NCBI GenBank assembly: GCA_031263265.1
Contig: JAISGE010000081.1
Span: 1-16,254, forward strand
Direction of reading: 5' to 3'
Source: Treponema sp.
GTDB taxonomy: Bacteria > Spirochaetota > Spirochaetia > Treponematales > Breznakiellaceae
DNA length: 16,254 bases
The first letter of the stretch is position 1. Each line of letters starts with the position of its first letter. Below are positions 1 to 5,794 of the stretch, in pieces. A program made the translations under genes and the position numbers. The notes beneath the pieces are model-generated. The model ran no database searches. It had not been told where the DNA came from and saw only the letters and a list, made by a program, of their open reading frames with translations.

Positions 1-347
<347 letters not shown>

Positions 348-1004
348 CTAGGGAATCACTGCCTCAACAATATCACTCCACGGCCCGCCTTCCCCTTTGG
401 CGTTTTCATAACACGCCGCGTAGAAAACCTTTTTTCCCCGGTCTTCCTCGCGGTGATCAAATACTTCGCTCACCTTTCTGCGAAAAACCGAATGCCGCAA
501 ATCATCAGCCTTTGCAGGCGGCGTGTCCTGAATTTCCCACACATACCGCACCCCGTAAGCGTCCTCCGGCTTTGTCTTGGTTCCCGTCGCCTGGTTGATT
601 GCCGTTCCAGTATGCTGCCGGTTATTTGTCGGCACAATCTCCAACACAGGCCGGCTCACCGGAGGGGGCTTGAGCGTAGCCTTCCGGTCACGGGCAGACA
701 GGCCCAGCCGTTCCCGGTTCGGGTCGGTAACCGCGTCATTATAATTGATGTGCTTATTTTTAATGGTCCGCACATTGGCTTTGAGCGCGTTCCGTTTCTC
801 ATTTTTTTCCACAACGAGGGCTCTCGTGCCGTTTTCCCCGACCGCTGCCTCATACGCGCTTACATAAGCTGCGGTCTCTGCGGCCAAACCACTTGCGGCT
901 TGAGCAGGAATACCCCACTCCTCGGCATGTTCAGACAGCACCGCACTAAAATTCTTCAGCCATTCCACTAAATCAGCATCCCTTTTCGGGAAAAAATCCG
1001 CCAT
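348..1004 (-). CDS. Hypothetical protein with possible fibronectin-III-like C-terminus
   Basis: A 218-aa soluble protein with no signal peptide or membrane segment. The ATG at 1004 is chosen because AAGGAG (1011-1016) lies 6 nt upstream. Residues 1-75 look helical and Ala/Glu-rich (an EWLKNF-type start, then alternating helices). Residues 75-125 are a charged Pro-rich linker. The C-terminal 90 residues have alternating strand-like segments ending in a YENAKGEGGPWS-type motif close to the end, which resembles the last strands of a fibronectin type III-like fold. I recall proteins of this general layout in treponemes, but this is recollection, not a search. Function is unknown. It stands alone on the minus strand, with GC content clearly higher than that of the neighbouring cassette region, so it probably belongs to the host backbone or to another mobile segment. 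Confidence 0.75.
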   Translation of the reverse strand: MADFFPKRDADLVEWLKNFSAVLSEHAEEWGIPAQAASGLAAETAAYVSAYEAAVGENGTRALVVEKNEKRNALKANVRTIKNKHINYNDAVTDPNRERLGLSARDRKATLKPPPVSRPVLEIVPTNNRQHTGTAINQATGTKTKPEDAYGVRYVWEIQDTPPAKADDLRHSVFRRKVSEVFDHREEDRGKKVFYAACYENAKGEGGPWSDIVEAVIP

Positions 1005-1024
1005 AATGGCCTCCTTATGCGGAT

Positions 1025-1054
1025 ATTCTATCTTAAACCCCAGGTATTACACAA
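1025..1054 (-). promoter_or_regulatory. Candidate promoter of the 218-aa hypothetical gene
   Basis: Reading the minus strand, TTGTGT (1054-1049) and TAGAAT (1030-1025) are separated by 18 nt and sit just upstream of the AAGGAG ribosome-binding site. The match is moderate and overlaps the inverted repeat at 1038-1066. Confidence 0.35.
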
Positions 1055-1075
1055 GAGGCCCTGGGGCTTTTTTGC
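1038..1075 (+). terminator. Rho-independent terminator-like hairpin
   Basis: CCCCAGG (1038-1044) and CCTGGGG (1060-1066) form a perfect 7-bp stem with a 15-nt loop, followed by C then a six-T tract (1068-1073). It has the right shape to stop plus-strand transcription before the cassette region, yet no plus-strand gene ends here. It may be a relic, or it may insulate the cassette genes from read-through. Confidence 0.55.
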
Positions 1076-1152
1076 TTGTACCGAAGCATTTCCGTGCAGT
1101 AGCGGACACCTTGATACCGGTGATACAGAATCTGAAAATTGTGTAAAAATGA

Positions 1153-1180
1153 TTGACATAATAAAAAATATAGTTATTAT
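1153..1180 (+). promoter_or_regulatory. Candidate promoter for the small membrane ORF and GNAT
   Basis: TTGACA (1153-1158) is a perfect -35 box. TATTAT (1175-1180) follows after 16 nt, with TTATAG at 18 nt as an alternative -10. The predicted start lies roughly 30 nt before the 51-aa ORF and fits a cassette carrying its own promoter. Confidence 0.55.
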
Positions 1181-1218
1181 AGTAAAGGATGTAAAAAATC
1201 AATAGCAGGAGAAGAAAA

Positions 1219-1374
1219 ATGAATTTTAGAAAATACTTTAGGGTAAACATTGTTTTAACCCTTCTTTTTGGACTATTGTCAGGGACAATATTTTTATTTT
1301 ACCCTCGTATTGATGATACTCCTATTTTAAGTTTATATATGGTATTCTCCTGTGTTGTGTTATTATATTTATGA
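1219..1374 (+). CDS. 51-aa membrane peptide coupled to GNAT
   Basis: A short ORF beginning ATG at 1219 with AGGAGAAG (1207-1214) just upstream. The sequence has a basic N-terminus (MNFRKYFR), a hydrophobic segment at about residues 9-28, a polar turn (PRIDDTP) and a second hydrophobic segment at about 37-51. It would therefore span the membrane twice. Its TGA stop overlaps the ATG of the following acetyltransferase (ATGA, 4 nt), and that gene has no ribosome-binding site of its own, which implies translational coupling. Base composition is as AT-rich as the GNAT gene, so the two probably moved together in one cassette. I do not recognise a family. It could be a truncated remnant of a longer membrane protein, but the good ribosome-binding site and coupled stop argue for a real gene. 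Confidence 0.6.
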   Translation: MNFRKYFRVNIVLTLLFGLLSGTIFLFYPRIDDTPILSLYMVFSCVVLLYL

Positions 1375-1841
1375 AAATTTTTGAATATGAAAAAGGTCAT
1401 TTTGAAGAAATTTATAATGTGGTACATAATACCATAGAAAAAATTTACCCAAAATATTATCCAAGAAATGCCGTTGACTTTTTCCATAAACACCATTCTG
1501 AAGAAAATATGTTGGAAAAATTACCCAATGAATATACTAAAATAATAATTGAAAATGGAATGGTAATTGGAACCGGATCGGTTAAAGATAATGAAATTGG
1601 ACGGTTTTTTATTTTACCGGAATATCAAAATCAAGGATATGGGAAAATTTTATTGAAAGAATTGGAAAATAAAATCATTCAAAATAAATATAAAGAAATT
1701 ACCTTATCCTCATCATTGGGGGCAGTATTTTTTTATAGAAAATGTGGATATAAATATTATGATTATAAAATAATTCCAGTAGAGAATGGAGAAAATTTAT
1801 GTTATTTAGAAATGGTAAAAGAAATTAAAAACATAAAATAA
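1371..1841 (+). CDS. GNAT-family N-acetyltransferase
   Basis: A 156-aa single-domain acetyltransferase of normal GNAT length. The acetyl-CoA-binding motif A is visible as RFFILPEYQNQGYGK (about residues 78-92), with the Q-x-x-G-x-G loop at 86-91, and motif B is seen as AVFFYRKCGYKYY near 118-131. Such proteins transfer acetyl from acetyl-CoA to a small-molecule or protein amine; the substrate cannot be told from sequence. The N-terminal part, with DFF and HHS motifs near 36-43, is like GNATs of uncharacterised function. Translation is probably coupled to the upstream 51-aa ORF by the ATGA overlap. The gene is followed 20 bp later by a complete attC-like site, so the pair forms a plausible integron cassette. 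Codon use is extremely AT-rich compared with moaA or nrdJ in this window, a sign of horizontal acquisition. Confidence 0.88.
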   Translation: MKIFEYEKGHFEEIYNVVHNTIEKIYPKYYPRNAVDFFHKHHSEENMLEKLPNEYTKIIIENGMVIGTGSVKDNEIGRFFILPEYQNQGYGKILLKELENKIIQNKYKEITLSSSLGAVFFYRKCGYKYYDYKIIPVENGENLCYLEMVKEIKNIK

Positions 1842-1860
1842 TGGAGTACGGGCACACTTC

Positions 1861-1993
1861 GCATAACAGGTCTGTTTACGCTTCGCCGTCAGTAGGCGGC
1901 TCGGCCTCCGCCACACTTTGCCAGCCCTGGTCTTTGCTACGCAAAGCCTTTATTCGGGCTGGCAAAATGTCGTAAACAGCCGGAACGTTATGC
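1861..1993 (+). other. attC-like integron recombination site (complete)
   Basis: The outer arms are GCATAAC (1861-1867) and GTTATGC (1987-1993), which are perfect complements matching the R''/R' simple-site pattern with the conserved AAC/GTT. Inside them, CTGTTTACG (1872-1880) and CGTAAACAG (1971-1979) pair perfectly as L''/L'. The spacers between the boxes are unequal (4 and 7 nt), giving the unpaired bases expected of attC. The central part folds further: TTTGCCAGCCC (1917-1927) pairs with GGGCTGGCAAA (1956-1966), and CTTTGC/GCAAAG form a tip hairpin at 1932-1946. The whole site is a 133-bp near-continuous single-strand hairpin. It lies directly downstream of the GNAT gene and in the same direction, as expected for a cassette. 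No integron integrase is in the window. Confidence 0.72.
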
Positions 1994-2094
1994 ACAATGT
2001 ACCCTAAAATTAATGGATTAAAAAAATAACAAAACACTTGAATTTTATCATTATTCTCAATAAAATGTGGAAAATAAATGGGGGTATAAATTTT

Positions 2095-2661
2095 ATGAAT
2101 ATCAGAGATGCAAAAACAGAGGATATTGAACATATCAACAATATACATAATCAAGCCATTCACGAAAAATTTAAAGTTGCTTATTTAACACCGTGGACAA
2201 AAGAAAATTGTTTTGAATGGTTCAAAGAGCATAATACCAAAGAATATCCAATTTATGTTGCAGAAAGTGATAATTCTGTAATTGGTTTTGTATATATTAA
2301 TCCTTACAGGCCGGGAAGAACAGCATTAAAACAAACTGCCGAAATCAGTTATTTTATTGATGCAAAATATAGAGGAAAGGGAATAGGGAAGAAATTGATT
2401 GAATATATGGAATCACAATGTTATAAATTGGGCATAAAGACATTATTTGCAATAATAATTGATAATAATGAGGCAAGTATAAAATTAATAGAAAGATGCG
2501 GATATAAAAAATGGGGACATTTACCTAAGATTGCAATTTTTGATACTATAGAAGTTGGACATTTATATTATGGAAAACGAATAATTCCATCCAACGCCTG
2601 GGAAGCACCACAAATTTATGAAGCTCATTGCGTTTTACCACCTCTACTTCCGCTCCAATAA
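2095..2661 (+). CDS. GNAT acetyltransferase, phosphinothricin acetyltransferase-like, with IS-derived tail
   Basis: I place the start at ATG 2095 (MNIRDAKTEDIEHI), where the family's N-terminus begins; an in-frame ATG at 2038 would add 19 non-conserved residues. A G-run (2080-2084) is a weak ribosome-binding site. Motif A is AEISYFIDAKYRGKGIGKK (residues 82-100), and the NNEASIKLIERCGY segment and YYGKRI ending (about 158-163) match the COG1247 phosphinothricin/methionine-sulfoximine acetyltransferase group. Members acetylate amino-acid-like amines; the substrate here is unknown. The natural stop is missing: from about residue 166 the frame runs into antisense transposase DNA, adding about 23 foreign residues before a chance stop at 2661. 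The catalytic fold is complete, so the enzyme could still work. It begins shortly after the attC R' box, so it is the next cassette gene. Confidence 0.85.
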   Translation: MNIRDAKTEDIEHINNIHNQAIHEKFKVAYLTPWTKENCFEWFKEHNTKEYPIYVAESDNSVIGFVYINPYRPGRTALKQTAEISYFIDAKYRGKGIGKKLIEYMESQCYKLGIKTLFAIIIDNNEASIKLIERCGYKKWGHLPKIAIFDTIEVGHLYYGKRIIPSNAWEAPQIYEAHCVLPPLLPLQ

Positions 2662-3003
2662 GCAGCCTCACGGTGTTAGCAAAGTTTTCCCCGCTGTAAC
2701 CGCCATCACATAAGGCTTTCGCCACTTTTGTCTGGTTCGGGGCGCATTTGCGCAGCATTTCAACCGCTCCATCCCGGTCACGTTTGCCGTTGTCACCCAA
2801 ACCGCATGGGGCAGGCCGCTGGTATCAACGGCGGTGTGCAGCTTTATCCCGGAAGTTTTTCCCGCGTCATATCCCTTGGCCGTATCCGTGTTTTTAATAC
2901 TTTTGGAATCAATAACACCAAAAAACCGGCCCATTGGACGGCGGAGGAATTGTTGGCCGGTCAGCCGCTGACGAAAACCCAATTCGGCGCTATCGTTGAC
3001 CAT
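2591..3003 (-). pseudogene. IS5-family transposase remnant
   Basis: Read on the minus strand, an internal piece of a DDE transposase is recognisable. GVIDSKSIKNTDTAKGYDAG, followed by an SGIKLHTAVDTSGLPHAV stretch, is the first catalytic-Asp region of IS5-family enzymes. After VTTANV the reading frame shifts at about 2780-2800, then continues as RDGAVEML, then ALCDGGYSGENFA (second Asp region), and stops being transposase after VVLPRRW at 2591. The N-terminal third, the C-terminal DDE glutamate region and both terminal inverted repeats are missing, so the element is dead. It is GC-richer than the cassettes on both sides. It truncated or fused the end of the acetyltransferase gene at about 2590, and probably removed an attC site between that gene and brnTA. 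Confidence 0.8.
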
Positions 3004-3005
3004 TA

Positions 3006-3077
3006 GGGATAGGGCTCATTTCGGGGGACCTTGCAAGACCGTCTACCGGTCTGGTTCGCCCTGATTTGAAAAATATA
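3006..3077. other. Junction between IS remnant and brnTA promoter
   Basis: A GC-rich 55-bp tail of uncertain origin continues the IS remnant and contains a 6-bp perfect inverted repeat (AGACCG 3036-3041, CGGTCT 3047-3052). It may be the inner part of the IS or an unrelated fragment. From about 3065 the sequence abruptly becomes AT-rich cassette DNA. Confidence 0.35.
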
Positions 3078-3106
3078 TTGACAATTCACTATAACGTAAT
3101 TATAAT
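3078..3106 (+). promoter_or_regulatory. Consensus sigma-70-type promoter of brnTA
   Basis: TTGACA (3078-3083), exactly 17 nt, then TATAAT (3101-3106): a perfect match to the housekeeping consensus. The start point would fall near 3113. BrnTA operons are normally autorepressed by the BrnA antitoxin at such strong promoters (family knowledge). Confidence 0.75.
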
Positions 3107-3360
3107 GTAAATATGGATGGGATGAGGATAAAAACCAAAAGAATATAAAATCCCATAATATTTCTTTTGAAGAAGCAAAAACAGTATTTTATGATCCAGA
3201 TCATTCAAAAGAAGAAGATCCTTTTATTATTTTAGGATTAAGCAAGGCATTAAATTTATTGATCGTATGTCATTGTTATAAGGAAAAAGAAGAACAAATA
3301 AGGATATTTTCCGCAAGGAAGGCGACAAAAAATGAAAAGAAACAATATGGAGGCAATTGA
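3105..3360 (+). pseudogene. brnT: BrnT-type toxin, apparently disabled
   Basis: The frame ending at TGA 3358-3360 encodes a recognisable BrnT (COG2929) ribonuclease toxin: WDEDKNQKNIKSHNISFEEA, then KTVFYDPDHSKEEDPFIILG, then LNLLIVCHCYKEKEEQIRIF and SARKATKNEKKQY. Two defects stand out. First, the frame has no usable start codon: going upstream from WDED one meets Y, K, C and then a stop at 3103. An ATG at 3105 would be in frame only if the T at 3108 were an extra base, and that ATG overlaps the -10 box. Second, the family usually has about eight more residues between FYDP and DDPDHS, so an in-frame deletion seems to have removed them. I infer an inactive toxin, though a sequencing error or an unusual start cannot be excluded. 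It is followed 1 nt later by brnA. Confidence 0.75.
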
Positions 3361-3361
3361 A

Positions 3362-3571
3362 ATGAGGAAAGAATATGATTTTTCAAAGGCAAAACCGAAT
3401 CCATACATAAAAAAACTACGGAAACAAATAACCATAAGGATAGATACGGACACAATAGAATATTTTAAAAAACAGGCGGAAGATACTGGAATAAAGTATC
3501 AGAATCTAATAAATATGTATTTATCAGATTGTGTTACAAATGAAAAGACAATAAAAATAGTATGGAAATAA
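3362..3571 (+). CDS. brnA: BrnA-type antitoxin
   Basis: I choose ATG 3362 (MRKEYDFSKAKPNPYIKKL) because GGAGG (3349-3353) lies 8 nt upstream and this is the typical N-terminus of BrnA (COG3514); an upstream in-frame ATG at 3332 would lie inside brnT. The product has 69 residues, of normal size. Residues 1-20 are the toxin-interacting segment, and QITIRIDTDTIEYFKKQAED, followed by TGIKYQNLINMYLSDC, is a ribbon-helix-helix DNA-binding fold. BrnA binds and neutralises BrnT and represses the operon promoter (family knowledge). The start is 1 nt after the brnT stop. It appears intact while its toxin looks broken, which would leave a stand-alone antitoxin and repressor. It is followed 23 bp later by an attC arm, so brnTA sat at the end of a cassette. 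Confidence 0.88.
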   Translation: MRKEYDFSKAKPNPYIKKLRKQITIRIDTDTIEYFKKQAEDTGIKYQNLINMYLSDCVTNEKTIKIVWK

Positions 3572-3594
3572 GAAACAAGAACGGCCCAAACTTC

Positions 3595-3618
3595 GCATAA
3601 CGAGGCTGCCGAATTAAT
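3595..3618 (+). other. Partial attC-like site (left arm only)
   Basis: ACTTCGCATAAC (3590-3601) repeats the bases at the start of the complete attC at 1856-1867, and GGCTG after a short spacer matches that site's L-box region. No matching GTTATGC/L' arm is found in the following 170 bp, so the right half has been deleted or replaced. A TTGAGG...CCTCAA repeat (about 3624-3694) may be what remains of the variable central hairpin. Confidence 0.5.
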
Positions 3619-3935
3619 CTTTTTGAGGACAGTAAGCTTCCCAGCCAAAAACTTTGAAGGTTTTTCAACCCCTCAATCATCTGTAAGCCATACCGTCCCC
3701 CGTGCCGCCATTCGTCCGCCACCCCGCTCCCCTCATCCCCCGGTTTTAGATCTAAACTTGACCCACGGATTCGGGTGGTGATCTACAAAGTATGATGGAT
3801 AGCAGAAAGGCAAAGAGGACAAAAGATGATACTATAAATAATGACAATGGTAAAGTCTGCAGACACCCGTTTATCAGCAGCCATGCAATAGCCTACCGAG
3901 GATTGTTAATAGTCAGGGAAAATTGCACCCCCTCA

Positions 3936-3977
3936 GTGTTTGGTCTCTATTGTACCGGATTCGAGTAGGGGTTTCTT
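3936..3977 (+). repeat. Dispersed repeat, copy A
   Basis: About 42 bp starting GTGTTT and ending GAGTAGGGGTTTCTT. It aligns with 11728-11771, sharing GTGTTT-GTCT, the ATTxTACC block and the GTAGGGGTTTCTT end. In copy B this is the right half of a palindrome; here the left arm is degenerate. Confidence 0.6.
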
Positions 3978-4001
3978 GTCAAACTCAGGCCATTATAAAA
4001 C

Positions 4002-4036
4002 GGCTAGCTGAAAAACACGGCTTTTTTCAGCTAGCC
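4002..4036. repeat. Perfect 14-bp inverted repeat (hairpin)
   Basis: GGCTAGCTGAAAAA (4002-4015) and TTTTTCAGCTAGCC (4023-4036) are perfect complements around a 7-nt loop. It would make a very stable hairpin in either transcript. On the minus strand it is followed by GTTTTAT, giving a possible terminator. On the plus strand AAGGAGAGG follows but no ORF does. Confidence 0.65.
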
Positions 4037-4191
4037 AGAAGGAGAGGTACGTTTTTTTACATTACCATAAACCTTGAAAACGCCATTTGAATATTCCGCT
4101 GATACATCGGTGCATCCTTAATTGAATTATATTATAAAGGGATTTGTTTGTAAATACAATTCGTTCAAAAATCGTAAAAATTTACATTACG

Positions 4192-4220
4192 TTGCTTTTA
4201 TCCACCGGGTACTTTACTAT
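4192..4220 (+). promoter_or_regulatory. Candidate promoter of the ModE-like gene
   Basis: TTGCTT (4192-4197), 17 nt, TACTAT (4215-4220). Just upstream, GTAAA-AA-TTTAC (4174-4185) is an operator-like palindrome. The implied transcript has a leader of about 165 nt. Confidence 0.45.
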
Positions 4221-4226
4221 ATAAGG

Positions 4227-4391
4227 ATACGATGCGAACGTACATGGAGCGAATCAGGAGGGCAAGCCCCTAGAAGAATCTGAGGTTTCCTGGTATTATA
4301 GCAGTATACCATGAACTAAATCATCGGTTGGCATCAGATACCTTTATTTGGTGCATAATTCTGATGAAGCGCAGCGGAAATGAGGTAGAAA
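4227..4391 (+). promoter_or_regulatory. Structured 5' leader of the ModE-like gene
   Basis: The leader contains consecutive complementary pairs: CAGGA (4255-4259) with TCCTG (4288-4292), enclosing GGGC (4260-4263)/GCCC; GGTAT (4292-4296) with ATACC (4306-4310); and CATCAGA (4332-4338) with TCTGATG (4360-4366), enclosing ACC/GGT. GAGG (4382-4385) is the ribosome-binding site. The pairings suggest a folded RNA, possibly a riboswitch or attenuator, but I do not recognise a known class by eye. Confidence 0.35.
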
Positions 4392-4793
4392 ATGGCAGAT
4401 AAGAAACCATCGAGAGATTCCCTGCCCATACTGGAGAAACAGGTAAAGCCTGTGGCAAAGGTTTTTTTGGTTAACCCTGGTGTCGAGAAATGTTTTTGCG
4501 GCCCAGGGATGATAAAACTCTTGATGGCCATTAAGCAAACCGGTAATGTTCGTCAAGCCTGTGAAAACATAGAGATGTCCTACAGTAAGGGCTGGAAACT
4601 ACTCAAAGGACTGGAAACCTGGATTGGGTTTCCCTTAACGGTTCGTCGTCAAGGGGGTAAAGGGGGCGGTGAAGCCCATCTTACTGATAAGGGCGCTCTC
4701 TTTTTAGAAAAACACCAGGCATTCTTACAGGAATGTCAACAGGCAGTGCAGCATGTATTCGAGCAGTATTACCCCGAAGGGGTGGCTAACTAG
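4392..4793 (+). CDS. ModE-like winged helix-turn-helix regulator (DNA-binding domain only)
   Basis: A 133-aa protein with GAGG 6 nt before the ATG. Residues about 38-110 match the ModE/LysR-type winged helix (COG2005): a GPGMIKLLMAIKQTGNVRQA segment, then SYSKGWKLLKGLE (recognition helix region), then LTVRRQGGKGGGEAHLTDKG (wing), ending in an amphipathic helix. Full ModE proteins add a pair of molybdate-binding TOBE domains; these are absent, so if the protein senses molybdate it must do so another way. One-domain ModE-like proteins are common beside molybdenum enzyme and transport genes (family knowledge). It converges on moaA with only 14 bp between the two ends, which supports a molybdenum-cofactor link. 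Its own regulation may involve the structured leader. The basic N-terminal 30 residues are not conserved by eye. Confidence 0.85.
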   Translation: MADKKPSRDSLPILEKQVKPVAKVFLVNPGVEKCFCGPGMIKLLMAIKQTGNVRQACENIEMSYSKGWKLLKGLETWIGFPLTVRRQGGKGGGEAHLTDKGALFLEKHQAFLQECQQAVQHVFEQYYPEGVAN

Positions 4794-4807
4794 ACGAACT
4801 GCTCTAT

Positions 4808-5794
4808 TCAACCCCCAATAGCAACCATGGCTCGTTTCTCAAGGATTTCTTCGGGAGCTTGAGGGGCCATATCGGTAAAACAATGGGAAGCCGGCTTCAT
4901 GGCAATCGTTTCTACAAAGGCCTGGCGTATGGCTTCGTTGGTTTTATCCGGGTCGCGGAGTATGGATTTGAGGTCTATCCCGGAAGCATAGCATAAACAA
5001 GGTTTTAACATACCTTCAGCGGTGAGCCTTATGCGGTTACAGGTTTGACAAAACCTATGACTCAGGGCACTGATGAAACCGACTTTCCCTGTAAAGCCGG
5101 GGATACCATAGTAAACCGCAGGGCCTGCCCCCGGGGATGCTGTATCTTCGGTGATCCCTGGGTAGGTCTCATAAAGCTCCTGAAGAATCGTATCATGGGC
5201 TATGCCTTTGAAAGCCCTGCCGTATCCAATGGGCATCATCTCGATAAACCGTACATCCAGAGGCAATACCCTGGCGAGTTCCACTAAGCCCTGCCATTGC
5301 GGTTTCCCTCCGTTATCAATAAGCACGGCATTGATCTTTACCGTTATATTACGGGTAACACTCTCGTGTATTGCCTGGATAATGTCATCCAAGCCGCGAA
5401 AGCCGGTAGTCAGCCTGAACCGTTCGCCGTCAAGACTGTCCAGGCTGATGTTAATTCCGTCAATCCCTGCAGCACATAAGGCGTCAAGATGCCGGCTCAG
5501 AAGCACCCCGTTGGTGGTGAGGCTCACTTTGCTGATCCCGGGGATGTTTTTAAGCTGCCTCACCAGATCCGGCACTCCTTCCCGAAGCAAAGGCTCTCCT
5601 CCGGTGATCTTAATCAAATGAATACCCAAAGAAACGCCTTGGATACAGGCCCTGAGGATTTCCTCATAGCTCAAAATTTCAGTTTCAGGCAGGCTACGGA
5701 TTTTCTGGGGCATACAATAAATACACCGAAGATTACAGCGGTCGGTTATCGAAATCCGCATATAATCAATAGTCCGGTTAAATGGATCAAGCAT
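4808..5794 (-). CDS. moaA: GTP 3',8-cyclase MoaA
   Basis: A radical-SAM enzyme that, with MoaC, converts GTP to cyclic pyranopterin monophosphate, the first step of molybdopterin synthesis in the cytosol. The 328 residues are of normal length. The N-terminal cluster motif CX3CX2C is at C20, C24 and C27 (TDRCNLRCIYC), the SAM-binding GGEP is at 65-68, and the C-terminal [4Fe-4S] motif CX2CX13C is at C249, C252 and C266. It ends in Gly-Gly, the essential C-terminal pair of MoaA. All key residues are present, so it should be active. The ATG lies inside the end of the kinase gene (8-nt overlap, 5787-5794) without a good ribosome-binding site, so translation is probably coupled. Being third in an operon with an SDR and a sugar kinase is unusual. 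No moaC, moaE, mogA or moeA is in the window. Confidence 0.96.
   Translation of the reverse strand: MLDPFNRTIDYMRISITDRCNLRCIYCMPQKIRSLPETEILSYEEILRACIQGVSLGIHLIKITGGEPLLREGVPDLVRQLKNIPGISKVSLTTNGVLLSRHLDALCAAGIDGINISLDSLDGERFRLTTGFRGLDDIIQAIHESVTRNITVKINAVLIDNGGKPQWQGLVELARVLPLDVRFIEMMPIGYGRAFKGIAHDTILQELYETYPGITEDTASPGAGPAVYYGIPGFTGKVGFISALSHRFCQTCNRIRLTAEGMLKPCLCYASGIDLKSILRDPDKTNEAIRQAFVETIAMKPASHCFTDMAPQAPEEILEKRAMVAIGG

Larger units (their letters stand above)
3620..4190. other. Non-coding region between cassette remnants and the ModE-like gene
   Basis: No convincing gene. A 58-codon plus-strand ORF (3792-3968) exists but has no ribosome-binding site, no recognisable family, and runs into the dispersed repeat. 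The region holds that repeat (3936-3977), a strong inverted repeat (4002-4036) and, near 3744-3785, a small inverted repeat (AGATC...GATCT enclosing ACCC...GGGT). It looks like an accumulation of breakpoints. Confidence 0.5.

Noticed and set aside
1017..1205. A 62-codon plus-strand ORF before the cassettes
   Set aside because: It runs through the terminator-like hairpin and its T-tract, lacks a ribosome-binding site and has a mixed composition.
3792..3968. A 58-codon ORF (MMDSRKAKRTKDD...)
   Set aside because: No ribosome-binding site, no family, and it ends inside the dispersed repeat; kept only as a note in the non-coding region.
4227..4391. A known Moco riboswitch
   Set aside because: I could not match the conserved core by eye, so only a generic structured leader is claimed.
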